Of a DNA stretch of 64,000 nucleotides, positions 31,411-40,293 are shown one piece after another. The notes under the pieces were generated by a model that searched no databases, was not told the origin of the DNA, and saw only the letters and a program-made list of their open reading frames with translations. Origin of the DNA: Microbacteriaceae bacterium PS02070 (GTDB taxonomy: Bacteria; Actinomycetota; Actinomycetes; Actinomycetales; Microbacteriaceae); NCBI GenBank assembly GCA_029959865.1, contig JASCPE010000005.1:62001-126000 (forward strand). The letters run 5' to 3'. Position 1 is the first letter of the stretch. Each line of letters begins with the position of its first letter. Position numbers and translations under genes: made by a program.

Positions 31411-33642
31411 TCAGGTGCGTGGCCGGATGAGGAGGCTGCGGGGGAGCAACCACGCGACGGCCCGGGCTCTGGGCCCGACCTTGCGCAGCAGGAGCGAGCG
31501 GATCCGGGCGGCATCGTCCGCGAGCGTTGCATTACCTGCCGCGGGATCACCGTTCGCATAGTTCGACCGCTCTACGGCCGAGGCCAGCCGGGATACCGGT
31601 TCCGCTGGCGCTCCATGCTCGCGAACGAGGCGCTCGCCGAATGCTCGCGCCGTTTCTGCGGCCGGCACTTCAATCCCGAGATCGAGTGCCGTTTCCTGCA
31701 CGACCCGCCAGGCCGCACCGACGCTCCCGCGGCGGGCTCGCCCGAGCAGAACGCGCGTACCGGCAAGACGCACCAACGCGGGAAGGCTGAGCAGGAGGAG
31801 GATCGCAAACACGACGGCGACGATCCGCCCTACGTTCGCGCCGCCCTCCGGGTCGGTGGATTCGCCGGTCACCTCGCTTTCCGGGGTCGGTGCCTGCGTC
31901 GTCTGCGAGGGCGTCGGGGTCGGGGTCGCCGTCGGACCGGCGACGTCCTCGCCATCGTCGTCTTCCAACAGAGCCTCGATCGACGGGACGAACGCCGTCG
32001 GCACGCCCAAGCTCTTCGTCGGCTCGAACGACACCCAGCCGACCCCCTCGAAGTGCACCTCCGGCCAGGCGTGCAACTGGCTCGAAAGCACTTCGTATTC
32101 GCGATCCTCCGCGCGCCCCGCTCCGGAGAGACCCGTGCCGGGAAGGAAGCCGATCACGATGCGCGACGGCATTCCGAGCTCGCGCGCCATGAGCGCGAAC
32201 GCGGACGCAAAGTGCACGCAATACCCCGCACGCACCTCCAAGAAGTCGGCGATCGCCTCGGAGTTCGTCCCGTCGAAGCCGTTGTCGACCGGGGCGTCCA
32301 GTGAGTACTCGAAGTCGGCGCCTCGGAACCAGTCTTGAAGGGCGATGAGCTTGTCGTAGTCGGTGGAGGCGTCCGCGGTCACTTCGTTCGCGGTCTCGGT
32401 GATGATGGTGGGCACTTCATCGGGGGGCGTGTACAGATCCTCCCGGGCACCAGACGCTCCGGCGGTCGTCGCCCTGATCTCTTCGAGGGTAGGGCGCACC
32501 GACCGCGTCGTCACGTGGTATTCCTGGCCCTGGCTGGTCCCGCTCCCGGAGACGACTGTGCGATTAAAGGGCATGGCGACCCAGTCCCCGCGGAGCCCCT
32601 CGACGTCGAAGGCGGCGTACGGGACAGGGAGCCAATCGGTGGAGAGATCGGCGATCTGGATCTCGCTCTCGTACTCGGTGACCCGCATGCCCTCGGTTGC
32701 CTCCAAAGGGCCGAATGCGTCTGGGGCCAACCCCACCGTGCGTTGCCGGTCCGGGCGCCAGAACTGTCCGTCGAAGATCGAGAGGGTCGCCATCCGCAGA
32801 TAGGGCGCTGAGGGCATATTCGTGCTCAAGGTCAGCACCACCTGTTCCCCGGGCTGGCGAAGATCGGTCCCGAGATTCAGGGAAGGGTTCACGGTCGTCA
32901 CTCCAGACCCGGCGGCAACGCGCTCCGGGGAGGGAAGGGCCGGTGCCCACAGGAGAGAGGCGCCGATCGCGAGGACGGAGACGGCAGCAGTCAGCGCGAT
33001 CATGCCCGCTGCGTCGCGAGGTGCCCGCGCCGCGGGCTCGCGCGAGCGCGTCTCGGCGCGCATGAGCACAAGCGTCAGGAGTGCGACGAGGCCGAAGGCG
33101 ACAAGATCCACGGCGCTCGACGTCGCGATCGGCGCGATGAGCCAGACCGCGACGAGCGCCACTCCCGCGAGCAGCGGCAACCGTGCGGTGAGGACCACGT
33201 GGTCCAACGCGATCGTGAGCAGGCCGAGCGCTGCCACCAGGACGAACGTGAGCGACGCCGACGGCGTGAGCGGTGCAATGCCGAGCACGATCTCCGAAGC
33301 CGCGGCGCGTGCCGCATCCGCGGCCCGCTCGACAGTGCCGAGAGTGGGAACGACACCGAAGAGTGCTGAGGCGGGGAAGAAAGCGAGGGTCATCGCGCAG
33401 AGCCAGACGAGCACTTCGAGCAGCGTGACGGCGACCGCGGGAGCGCGCAACCGTCGAGCAGCGAAACCGACGGCGAGGAGGAGCGCTGTCACTCCGGCGG
33501 CGGCCGCGAGCCATCGCGCGGGCTCCACGAGCGCTGTCAGCGGGAGAATCGCGGCGACGATGCCTCCGAAGGTCCCGAGCGTCAGTGCGATTTCCGGACC
33601 CGCGCGGCGGACGTGGGTGCCGGCGCGATCAGCCCGTGACAT
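31411..33642 (-). CDS. Membrane transglutaminase-like protein (TgpA type)
   Basis: The predicted protein has 743 residues: six or seven N-terminal transmembrane helices (to about 260), an extracytoplasmic transglutaminase-like domain, a Thr/Pro/Glu linker (TATPTPTPSQTTQAPTPESE), one more helix, and a cytoplasmic DUF4129-like tail. The catalytic Cys is in RAGYCVHFASAFALMARELG, the His in QLHAWPEVHF and the third residue in VSFEPT. Such proteins sit next to MoxR and DUF58 genes and are suspected of surface-protein processing. ATG 33642 overlaps the DUF58 gene by 14 nt, so the operon is translationally coupled. Confidence 0.88.
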   Translation of the reverse strand: MSRADRAGTHVRRAGPEIALTLGTFGGIVAAILPLTALVEPARWLAAAAGVTALLLAVGFAARRLRAPAVAVTLLEVLVWLCAMTLAFFPASALFGVVPTLGTVERAADAARAAASEIVLGIAPLTPSASLTFVLVAALGLLTIALDHVVLTARLPLLAGVALVAVWLIAPIATSSAVDLVAFGLVALLTLVLMRAETRSREPAARAPRDAAGMIALTAAVSVLAIGASLLWAPALPSPERVAAGSGVTTVNPSLNLGTDLRQPGEQVVLTLSTNMPSAPYLRMATLSIFDGQFWRPDRQRTVGLAPDAFGPLEATEGMRVTEYESEIQIADLSTDWLPVPYAAFDVEGLRGDWVAMPFNRTVVSGSGTSQGQEYHVTTRSVRPTLEEIRATTAGASGAREDLYTPPDEVPTIITETANEVTADASTDYDKLIALQDWFRGADFEYSLDAPVDNGFDGTNSEAIADFLEVRAGYCVHFASAFALMARELGMPSRIVIGFLPGTGLSGAGRAEDREYEVLSSQLHAWPEVHFEGVGWVSFEPTKSLGVPTAFVPSIEALLEDDDGEDVAGPTATPTPTPSQTTQAPTPESEVTGESTDPEGGANVGRIVAVVFAILLLLSLPALVRLAGTRVLLGRARRGSVGAAWRVVQETALDLGIEVPAAETARAFGERLVREHGAPAEPVSRLASAVERSNYANGDPAAGNATLADDAARIRSLLLRKVGPRARAVAWLLPRSLLIRPRT

Positions 33643-34858
33643 GAGCCGTTCCCCGGTCCGTCGCCTGCGCCCACGCACGAGACAGCTCATCGGCCTTCCG
33701 GGCGACGCCGACGCGCCAGCCGCCCGCAGTAACGAGTGCGAGCGACGCCGGAGGTGCGCCCACGAGCAGCAGCACGGGGTAGGTGGAACGGTGGGCGATC
33801 GGTGCGATGATCTGTGCATCCGCGTCCGAGAGGCTGCCGGTCACGAGCACGAGCGGCCCCGTGTGCGTCCCGGCGAACGCTTTCGGGAGGTTGACCAGTC
33901 CGTGTCGTCGCGCGGTCACGGTCGCGCAGGCTACGGCGAAAGCCTCCACGGCGACGTTGTCGCCCGTCTCGATCCGGTCGGTGAGCGCGACGCCTTCGCC
34001 GTCCAGCACGGTGACGTCGTAGCCTTCGCGGCTGAGTCGCGCGACCGCTGAGACGCACGCGGACACCGCCGTTTCGAAGGCGGGGTCCACCCCGGGTCGG
34101 GTGGCCGCGGTCGCGTGCCATCGATCGACTCCGAGGTCGAGCACCACGATGGCATCCGGTGTGGTCTCCTGCTCCTCCTGACGGACCATGAGTTCGTCCC
34201 GACGTGCGCTGGCTCGCCAGTGGATGCGGCGCATCGAGTCACCGGGAAGATACGCCCGCGGGGCGAGGTTGTCCGCCCCCTGGCCGAGCTGGTGGGTCGC
34301 GGAGTTCAGGTTGCCCCCGGCTTCGCCTGCCGATTCGGTCAACGGCGCGAAATCGACGATGGCGGGAGCAACGGTGATCGTCGCGACCTCACCCACTGTG
34401 GGCTTCCGGCGCGCGATCCCGAACGGGTCGGTCGCCGTGAGGCGAATCGGTCCGACGGTCCGCACGCCTCGTGACATCGGCGTGAAGGAGTACTGCAGGT
34501 CGATATCGCCTTCGGAATCCCGCGCCGGCACCGGCCCGCTCGCGGTGCCGGCCAGGCCGTCCGAGAGTTCGTCCTCCCACGTCTTGCCCGAGGTGGGGAG
34601 CGATGCCCCCTGCCGGAGCCGCACCTGGACGCGTGTCGGCTGTCCCACCGTCGACACGTCCGGCGAGAATACCCGCGTCACTCGGCCCGACCGCCGCAAG
34701 AGGAAAAGGGATGCGAGGGACAGCGCGACGAGAACAAACAGCAGCACGCAGAAGTACCGCAGCTCGGGCACCTCGAACTCCTGGATCACCACGAAGATCA
34801 CCGCTGCGAGCGCGAGCGCACCGGTGCCGCGGACGGTGAGGAGCCAGGAGAACTTCAC
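33629..34858 (-). CDS. DUF58 domain membrane protein
   Basis: The predicted protein has 409 residues. Two N-terminal transmembrane helices (TGALALAAVIFVVIQEFEV, then FCVLLFVLVALSLASLF) precede a beta-rich region. The DUF58 core follows, with the hallmark YLPGDSMRRIHWRASARRDE and VVLDLGVDRWHA, which resembles a von Willebrand A-like fold. GTG 34858 is 4 nt after the moxR stop. It belongs to the MoxR-DUF58-transglutaminase module, thought to act in protein complex assembly at the membrane. Confidence 0.9.
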   Translation of the reverse strand: MKFSWLLTVRGTGALALAAVIFVVIQEFEVPELRYFCVLLFVLVALSLASLFLLRRSGRVTRVFSPDVSTVGQPTRVQVRLRQGASLPTSGKTWEDELSDGLAGTASGPVPARDSEGDIDLQYSFTPMSRGVRTVGPIRLTATDPFGIARRKPTVGEVATITVAPAIVDFAPLTESAGEAGGNLNSATHQLGQGADNLAPRAYLPGDSMRRIHWRASARRDELMVRQEEQETTPDAIVVLDLGVDRWHATAATRPGVDPAFETAVSACVSAVARLSREGYDVTVLDGEGVALTDRIETGDNVAVEAFAVACATVTARRHGLVNLPKAFAGTHTGPLVLVTGSLSDADAQIIAPIAHRSTYPVLLLVGAPPASLALVTAGGWRVGVARKADELSRAWAQATDRGTAHVTG

Positions 34859-34862
34859 TGCG

Positions 34863-35852
34863 TCAGCGCGTATTCAGCGGCACGCGCACCGTCGCCGCGA
34901 TTTCACGGAGCACCTCGTCGATGGTCTCCGTGCCGCTGCGGCCCCGCGAGGTGCCGGTGCCGCGGGTTGGGATGAGGCGATGGGAGAAGACGGGGACGAG
35001 CGCCGAGACGATGTCGTCCGGGATGACGAAGTCGCGGCCCTCCAACGCAGCGGTGACCTTTGCCGCCCGGACGAGCTGCAGCGTGGCGCGGGGGCTGGCG
35101 CCGAGACGAATCTCCGGGTGATGACGCGTGCCGCGCGCGAGCGTCACGGCATACTCTTCGATGGCCGGCGCGACGTGCACGCGTCTCGCCCACGCGATGA
35201 GGTGCCCGATGCCGGCCACCGACACGACCGGTGTGATGCGGTCGAGAGGGTTGTCGGACTCGCGTTGGCGGATCATCGCGACCTCCGCAGCGGCATCGGG
35301 GTATCCCATCGAGACGCGCATCATGAAGCGGTCACGCTGTGCTTCGGGCAACGCATACGTCCCCTCCATCTCGAGTGGGTTCTGCGTTGCGACCACGAAG
35401 AACGGCCGGGGGAGTGGATGGGAGGTTCCATCGACCGTGGCCTGCCCTTCCTCCATGGCTTCCAGGAGGGCCGATTGCGTCTTAGGGGAAGACCGGTTGA
35501 TCTCATCCGCGATGACGATCTGCGCGAAGATCGCACCCGGTTTGAAGGTGAAGTCGCGTTCCGCGGGAGAGTACACCGAAACACCGGTGACATCGCCGGG
35601 GAGAAGGTCAGGGGTGAACTGGATCCGGCGCACGCGCGCATCGATGGACGCGGCCAGGGCCCGGGCGAGCATCGTCTTGCCGACACCGGGGACATCTTCG
35701 ATGAGCAGGTGTCCTTCTCCGAGGAGGCAGATGAGGGCAGAACGGACGGCCTCCGGCTTTCCGTCGATCACTCGCCCGACGCTCGCGATGATCGCGTCGG
35801 TGGCCCGCGCAAAGGTCTCGGCGGTCAGATTCGGGGTGCTCTCGGGCGCCAT
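34863..35852 (-). CDS. MoxR-family AAA+ ATPase
   Basis: The predicted protein has 329 residues. Walker A is IEDVPGVGKTMLARALA, Walker B IVIADEINRSSPKTQSALLE, and sensor 1 PFFVVATQNPLEMEGTYALP. The C-terminal lid domain follows the MoxR pattern (GASPRATLQLVRAAKVTA). It acts as a chaperone-like ATPase with DUF58 proteins. ATG 35852 starts a three-gene leftward operon diverging from the SRP RNA gene. Confidence 0.92.
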   Translation of the reverse strand: MAPESTPNLTAETFARATDAIIASVGRVIDGKPEAVRSALICLLGEGHLLIEDVPGVGKTMLARALAASIDARVRRIQFTPDLLPGDVTGVSVYSPAERDFTFKPGAIFAQIVIADEINRSSPKTQSALLEAMEEGQATVDGTSHPLPRPFFVVATQNPLEMEGTYALPEAQRDRFMMRVSMGYPDAAAEVAMIRQRESDNPLDRITPVVSVAGIGHLIAWARRVHVAPAIEEYAVTLARGTRHHPEIRLGASPRATLQLVRAAKVTAALEGRDFVIPDDIVSALVPVFSHRLIPTRGTGTSRGRSGTETIDEVLREIAATVRVPLNTR

Positions 35853-35939
35853 CTCGGCCTTTCGCTGTCGCTTCGGGGCGTTCTTGACGATGCTAACCGG
35901 CCCGTGCCCGCCGGTGGCCGAGGTCGGTTAAGCTAGGGG

Positions 35940-36030
35940 AAGCTCTCCGCGAGACGGCATCCAGGCCAATTCCCCCAGGACGGAAACGTAGCAAGGGTAA
36001 CCGGGCTCTGCCGGGTTCGCGGAGAGTCTT
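35940..36030 (+). ncRNA. ffs: Signal recognition particle RNA, small bacterial type (4.5S)
   Basis: The 5' ctctccgcga (35943-35952) pairs with the 3' tcgcggagag (36017-36026) to close a long helix. The apical part contains the SRP54-binding domain with ccccaggacggaaacgtag and caagggtaac, including the ggaa tetraloop and asymmetric loop sequence. A TAAGCT box (35929-35934) lies 6-8 nt before the probable 5' end, and tcttttcttt after the stem serves as terminator. It is the RNA core of the co-translational targeting particle with Ffh. The exact ends are estimates. Confidence 0.92.
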
Positions 36031-36086
36031 TTCTTTGCCCACGCACGGTGTCCGAGGCGGGCCTGCCGGATGGGCCCCGCCTCTCC

Positions 36087-36092
36087 TAGGCT
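36087..36092 (+). promoter_or_regulatory. -10 box TAGGCT for leaderless pta
   Basis: TAGGCT ends exactly 6 nt before GTG 36099. The ggagg inside the spacer is too close to serve as a normal ribosome-binding site. Confidence 0.5.
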
Positions 36093-36098
36093 GGAGGC

Positions 36099-38237
36099 GT
36101 GGCGCAAAGCATCTACATCACCTCCGCTGAAGGACACTCCGGCAAGTCGACGATCGCGCTGGGAGTGCTTGACGCGCTCAGCCGCGCAACCCCGAAGGTC
36201 GGTGTTTTCCGGGCCATCGCGCGCTCCACGGAAGAACGCGACTACGTGCTGGAGATGCTGTTGGATCACGACGGTGTCGACCTGGGGTACGACGAATGCT
36301 GGGGCGCGACCTACGAGGACGTACGCGCCGACCCCGATGCGGCGCTCGGACGGATCGTCGAGCGGTACAAGGCGGTCGAGGCGCAATGCGACGCCGTTGT
36401 CGTGCTGGGGAGCGATTACACCGATGTCGGTAGCCCCGCCGAGCTCGGCTTCAACGCGCGCATCGCCGCGAACATCGGCGCTCCCGTACTGCTCGTACTC
36501 AACGGACGCGCGAGCCGCGAAGAACAGCTCGGCACGGCCGGCGCTCTGACCCCGGACGAAGTCGGGCACAAAACGGCACTCGCCGCCACCGAGATCGACA
36601 CCGAACGCGCCGCTCTGCTCGCCGTCGTCGCCAATCGCGCGGACCCCGATCACCTCGACGAGACCATTCACGCCGTCCGGGGAGCGCTCGCTCACGTCCC
36701 AGAGCTGGACCGTGCCGCCGAGGATGTCCACGTGTGGGCCATCCCTGAGGACCGGTTCCTGGTGTCCCCGTCGGCGCGAGAGGTCATGCGGGCGCTCGAT
36801 GCCACGTTCGTCGCCGGGGATGAGGAGTTGCTCGCGCGCGAGGTGCTCGGCGTGACGATCGCGGGCATGTCGATGGTCAATGTGCTTCCACGGCTGGGTG
36901 ACGGATACCTCGTCGTCGTGCCCGCCGATCGGACCGAAGTCCTGCTGGCAGCCCTGCTCGCGCACAGCTCCGGAACCTTCCCGTCGCTCACCGGCATCGT
37001 GCTGAATGGGCCGTTCGAGCTTCCCGACGCCATCACTCGCCTCATGGACGGCCTCGATTCGAACCTGCCGATCATCGCGACCGACCTCGGCACGTACGAG
37101 ACCGCGGTGCGCATCGTGGGTACTCGTGGGCGCTTGGCCGCGGAGTCGCAGCGCCGTTTCGACACCGCACTTGCCCTCTTCGATACCCACATCGACACGG
37201 CGGTCTTGGTTGAGTCGATCGGCGTGGCCGCCTCCTCCGTCGTGACCCCGTTGATGTTCGAGTACCAGCTCATCGAGCGGGCACGCTCCGCCGCCAAGCG
37301 AATCGTGCTCCCGGAGGGGAGCGATGATCGCGTCCTGCGGGCCGCGGCCACGGTTCTTGCCCGCAGGATCGCCGAGATCACGATCCTCGGCAACGAGACG
37401 GAGATCCGCTCCCGCGCGACCGAGCTCGGCCTCGACCTGGATGCGGCGACGATCACGTCTCCGTTCGACCCCGAGCTTGTGAGCCAGTTCGCCGAGGTGT
37501 ACGCGAAGTTGCGCGCGCACAAGGGAATCACGCTGGAACAGGCAGCAGACACCGTGACCGACGTGTCCTACTTCGGAACGCTCATGGTTCACCTCGGGCT
37601 CGCCGACGGGATGGTCTCCGGCGCCGCGCACACGACGGCGCACACGATTCGACCTGCGTTCGAGATCATCAAGACCAAGCCGGGGGTCTCCGTCGTCTCC
37701 AGCGTGTTCCTCATGGCGCTCGCCGATCGAGTCCTCGTCTACGGCGACTGCGCCGTCATCCCCGATCCGACCAGCGAACAGCTCGCGGACATCGCAATCT
37801 CGTCCGCGGGAACCGCTTCACAGTTCGCGATCGACCCGCGCGTTGCGATGCTGTCCTACTCCACGGGAGAGTCCGGCTCTGGCGCCGACGTCGAGAAGGT
37901 GCGCGCCGCGACCGCGCTCGTGCGCGAGCGGGCGCCGAAGCTTCTCGTCGAAGGACCGATCCAGTACGACGCCGCGGCCGACGCGGCCGTCGCGCAGGCG
38001 AAGATGCCGGATTCCGAGGTCGCCGGTCGCGCGACGGTGTTCATCTTCCCCGACCTGAACACCGGCAACAACACGTACAAGGCGGTGCAGCGATCTGCTG
38101 GCGCTGTTGCCATCGGCCCGGTTCTGCAGGGCCTGAACAAGCCGATCAACGATCTCTCCCGCGGCGCGCTCGTAGACGACATCATCAACACGATCGCGAT
38201 CACGGCGATCCAAGCGCAGGGGGAGACCCACGCATGA
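36099..38237 (+). CDS. pta: Phosphate acetyltransferase, long form
   Basis: The predicted protein has 712 residues in three parts. The N-terminal BioD-like P-loop domain has SAEGHSGKSTIALGVLDAL, the middle is a DRTGG-type regulatory domain (about 220-340), and the C-terminal PTA_PTB catalytic domain begins near ARSAAKRIVLPEGSDDRVLR. LSYSTGESGSGADVEKVRAA is a conserved catalytic-domain segment. It interconverts acetyl-CoA and acetyl phosphate. It overlaps ackA by 4 nt, so the two are translated together. Its GTG start is 6 nt after a TAGGCT box. Confidence 0.95.
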   Translation: MAQSIYITSAEGHSGKSTIALGVLDALSRATPKVGVFRAIARSTEERDYVLEMLLDHDGVDLGYDECWGATYEDVRADPDAALGRIVERYKAVEAQCDAVVVLGSDYTDVGSPAELGFNARIAANIGAPVLLVLNGRASREEQLGTAGALTPDEVGHKTALAATEIDTERAALLAVVANRADPDHLDETIHAVRGALAHVPELDRAAEDVHVWAIPEDRFLVSPSAREVMRALDATFVAGDEELLAREVLGVTIAGMSMVNVLPRLGDGYLVVVPADRTEVLLAALLAHSSGTFPSLTGIVLNGPFELPDAITRLMDGLDSNLPIIATDLGTYETAVRIVGTRGRLAAESQRRFDTALALFDTHIDTAVLVESIGVAASSVVTPLMFEYQLIERARSAAKRIVLPEGSDDRVLRAAATVLARRIAEITILGNETEIRSRATELGLDLDAATITSPFDPELVSQFAEVYAKLRAHKGITLEQAADTVTDVSYFGTLMVHLGLADGMVSGAAHTTAHTIRPAFEIIKTKPGVSVVSSVFLMALADRVLVYGDCAVIPDPTSEQLADIAISSAGTASQFAIDPRVAMLSYSTGESGSGADVEKVRAATALVRERAPKLLVEGPIQYDAAADAAVAQAKMPDSEVAGRATVFIFPDLNTGNNTYKAVQRSAGAVAIGPVLQGLNKPINDLSRGALVDDIINTIAITAIQAQGETHA

Positions 38238-39463
38238 CCCGCAGCGTCCTCGTCATCAACAGCGGGTCGTCCTCGTTCAAGTACCAGCTGATCGATGCGG
38301 CCACCGAGAGGCCGCTCGCGAGCGGCCTCGTCGAGCGGATCGGCCAGCCGCTCGGCGCGTGCATGCATCGCGTGGTGTTCGACGAGCCCTACGCAGGTGA
38401 GGCCGCGGTCGTCGACGCGATCTACCGCGAGGAACTCCCCATCCCGGATCACACCGCCGGGTTCCGCGTCATGCTCGAAGCCTTCGAACAGCATGGCCCG
38501 TCGCTGAGTGAACACAGCCCCGTCGCCGTCGGACACCGTGTGGTGCAGGGGGGTGCCCGATTCTTCGAACCGACCCTCATCAACGACCTGGTCGAGATCA
38601 ACATTGAGGATCTCGGCACGCTTGCCCCGTTGCATAACCCCGGGGCGCTGCAGGGCATCCGTGCCGCCCGGGCGGCTTTCCCCGACACGCCTCACGTCGC
38701 CGTCTTCGACACCGCCTTCCACCAGACTCTCGAGCCCCGGGCGTATACGTACGCGATCGACCGGAACACGGCACGCAAGCACCGCATCCGCAAGTACGGC
38801 TTCCACGGAACGAGCCACAAGTTCGTCAGTGAGGCAGCGGCCCATTTCCTCGACCGCCCGCTGGCGGAGCTGCGTCAGATCGTGCTGCACCTGGGAAACG
38901 GCGCCTCCGTCACCGCCATCGAGGGCGGAGCGTCGGTGGACACCTCGATGGGGCTGACACCGCTGGAAGGGCTCGTCATGGGGACGCGGTCCGGCGACAT
39001 CGACCCCTCTGTGCTGCTGATCCTCGCCCGTGAGGAGGAGCTCAGTCCGAGCAAGATCGACGCGTTCTTGAACAAGCAGAGCGGACTGCTGGGCCTTGCC
39101 GGGGTGTCGGACATGCGCGACATTGAGGAACGCCGGACGCTGGGGGATCCGGAGGCGTCTCTCGCCTTCGACGTGTATATCCATCGCGTCCGTGCCTATC
39201 TCGGCGCCTACCTGGCACAACTCGGCGGAGTTGATGTCATCAGCTTCACCGCTGGCGTCGGCGAGAACTCACCCGCCGTGCGGGAGGCGGCGGTGGAGAC
39301 TCTCGGGTTCGCGGGGGTGCACCTGGACGCGTCTCGCAATGAGGAGAGAAGCCCCGGAATCCGCGTGATCTCCACCGATGACTCGCCCGTGACGGTCTTG
39401 GTCGTGCCCACCAACGAAGAGTTGGAGATTGCGCGCCAGGCACTTCATGTGACAGACGTGTGA
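38234..39463 (+). CDS. ackA: Acetate kinase
   Basis: The predicted protein has 409 residues. The phosphate-binding N-terminus VINSGSSSFKYQLI, the HGTSHKFVS segment, GNGASVTAIEGG and MGLTPLEGLVMGTRSGDIDP match acetate kinase signatures. The catalytic His/Arg/Asp set of the ASKHA fold is present. It converts acetyl phosphate and ADP to acetate and ATP, or the reverse for acetate uptake. ATG 38234 overlaps the pta stop. With acs at the window end, the organism has both low- and high-affinity acetate routes. Confidence 0.97.
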   Translation: MTRSVLVINSGSSSFKYQLIDAATERPLASGLVERIGQPLGACMHRVVFDEPYAGEAAVVDAIYREELPIPDHTAGFRVMLEAFEQHGPSLSEHSPVAVGHRVVQGGARFFEPTLINDLVEINIEDLGTLAPLHNPGALQGIRAARAAFPDTPHVAVFDTAFHQTLEPRAYTYAIDRNTARKHRIRKYGFHGTSHKFVSEAAAHFLDRPLAELRQIVLHLGNGASVTAIEGGASVDTSMGLTPLEGLVMGTRSGDIDPSVLLILAREEELSPSKIDAFLNKQSGLLGLAGVSDMRDIEERRTLGDPEASLAFDVYIHRVRAYLGAYLAQLGGVDVISFTAGVGENSPAVREAAVETLGFAGVHLDASRNEERSPGIRVISTDDSPVTVLVVPTNEELEIARQALHVTDV

Positions 39464-39503
39464 ACTCGGACGGGAACGGTTCTCGGGTGAGACTGAGTGC
39501 CAG

Positions 39504-39509
39504 TACGCT
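39504..39509 (+). promoter_or_regulatory. -10 box TACGCT for leaderless pgmB
   Basis: TACGCT ends exactly 6 nt before GTG 39516. No separate ribosome-binding site is seen. Confidence 0.5.
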
Positions 39510-39515
39510 GAGCGG

Positions 39516-40244
39516 GTGACTCACGAGGCACTCCCGGACCTGACCACCTACGACGCGGTGCTCTTCGATCTCGACGGCGTTCTCACGCCCACGGCCGAGG
39601 TGCATATGCACGCGTGGCAGGTGATGTTCGATGAACTGTTCGCACAGTGGAATATCGCTCCGTCGTATACCGAGAAGGACTACTTCACCTACCTCGACGG
39701 GAAGAAGCGCTACGACGGCGTTGCCAGCCTCCTCCGCAGTCGTGACGTCGAGATTCCCTGGGGCGATCCGTCCGACCCGCCGAGCGCCGATACGGTGTGC
39801 GGCGTGGGAAATCGCAAGAACGCCGTCTTCGAGAAAGTACTGCGTGAGGACGGCATTGAGCCGTACCCCGGCTCAGTCGGCCTCCTTGACCTGTTGCAGG
39901 CCGCCGGCGTCCCCATCGCCGTCGTTTCCAGCTCGAAGAATGCCGACGAGGTCCTCACCGTCGCGGGTCTTCGAGAACGCTTCCCGGTCGTGATGGACGG
40001 CGTCGTGGCCGAACGTGAGAATCTCCCGTCTAAGCCCGCCCCCGATGTATTCGTCGAAGCCGCACGAATGGTCGGGGTGGACCCTGCCCGCAGCGTCGCC
40101 GTCGAAGACGCGCACTCGGGTGTCCAGTCCGCGGCCGCGGGGGGCTTCGGCCTCGTCGTCGGTGTCGACCGTGGTGCGGGTGCCGACGAGCTCTACGCGT
40201 CCGGGGCGGACATCGTTGTCGACGACCTTGCCGAGTTCCTCTGA
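39516..40244 (+). CDS. pgmB: Beta-phosphoglucomutase (HAD family)
   Basis: The predicted protein has 242 residues. The nucleophile motif DAVLFDLDGVLTPTAEVH has the DxD pair, SSSKNADEVL holds motif II Ser, KPAPDVFVEAARMVG the motif III Lys, and AVEDAHSGVQSAAAGG motif IV. It isomerises beta-glucose 1-phosphate to glucose 6-phosphate. The GH65 phosphorylase gene lies 49 bp downstream and would make the substrate, so the two form a disaccharide phosphorolysis pathway. The GTG start is 6 nt after a TACGCT box. Confidence 0.9.
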   Translation: MTHEALPDLTTYDAVLFDLDGVLTPTAEVHMHAWQVMFDELFAQWNIAPSYTEKDYFTYLDGKKRYDGVASLLRSRDVEIPWGDPSDPPSADTVCGVGNRKNAVFEKVLREDGIEPYPGSVGLLDLLQAAGVPIAVVSSSKNADEVLTVAGLRERFPVVMDGVVAERENLPSKPAPDVFVEAARMVGVDPARSVAVEDAHSGVQSAAAGGFGLVVGVDRGAGADELYASGADIVVDDLAEFL

Positions 40245-40293
40245 CCCCGAGATCCCGATTCCGACCGAGAATCCTCCTCACTGAAAGGCCCGA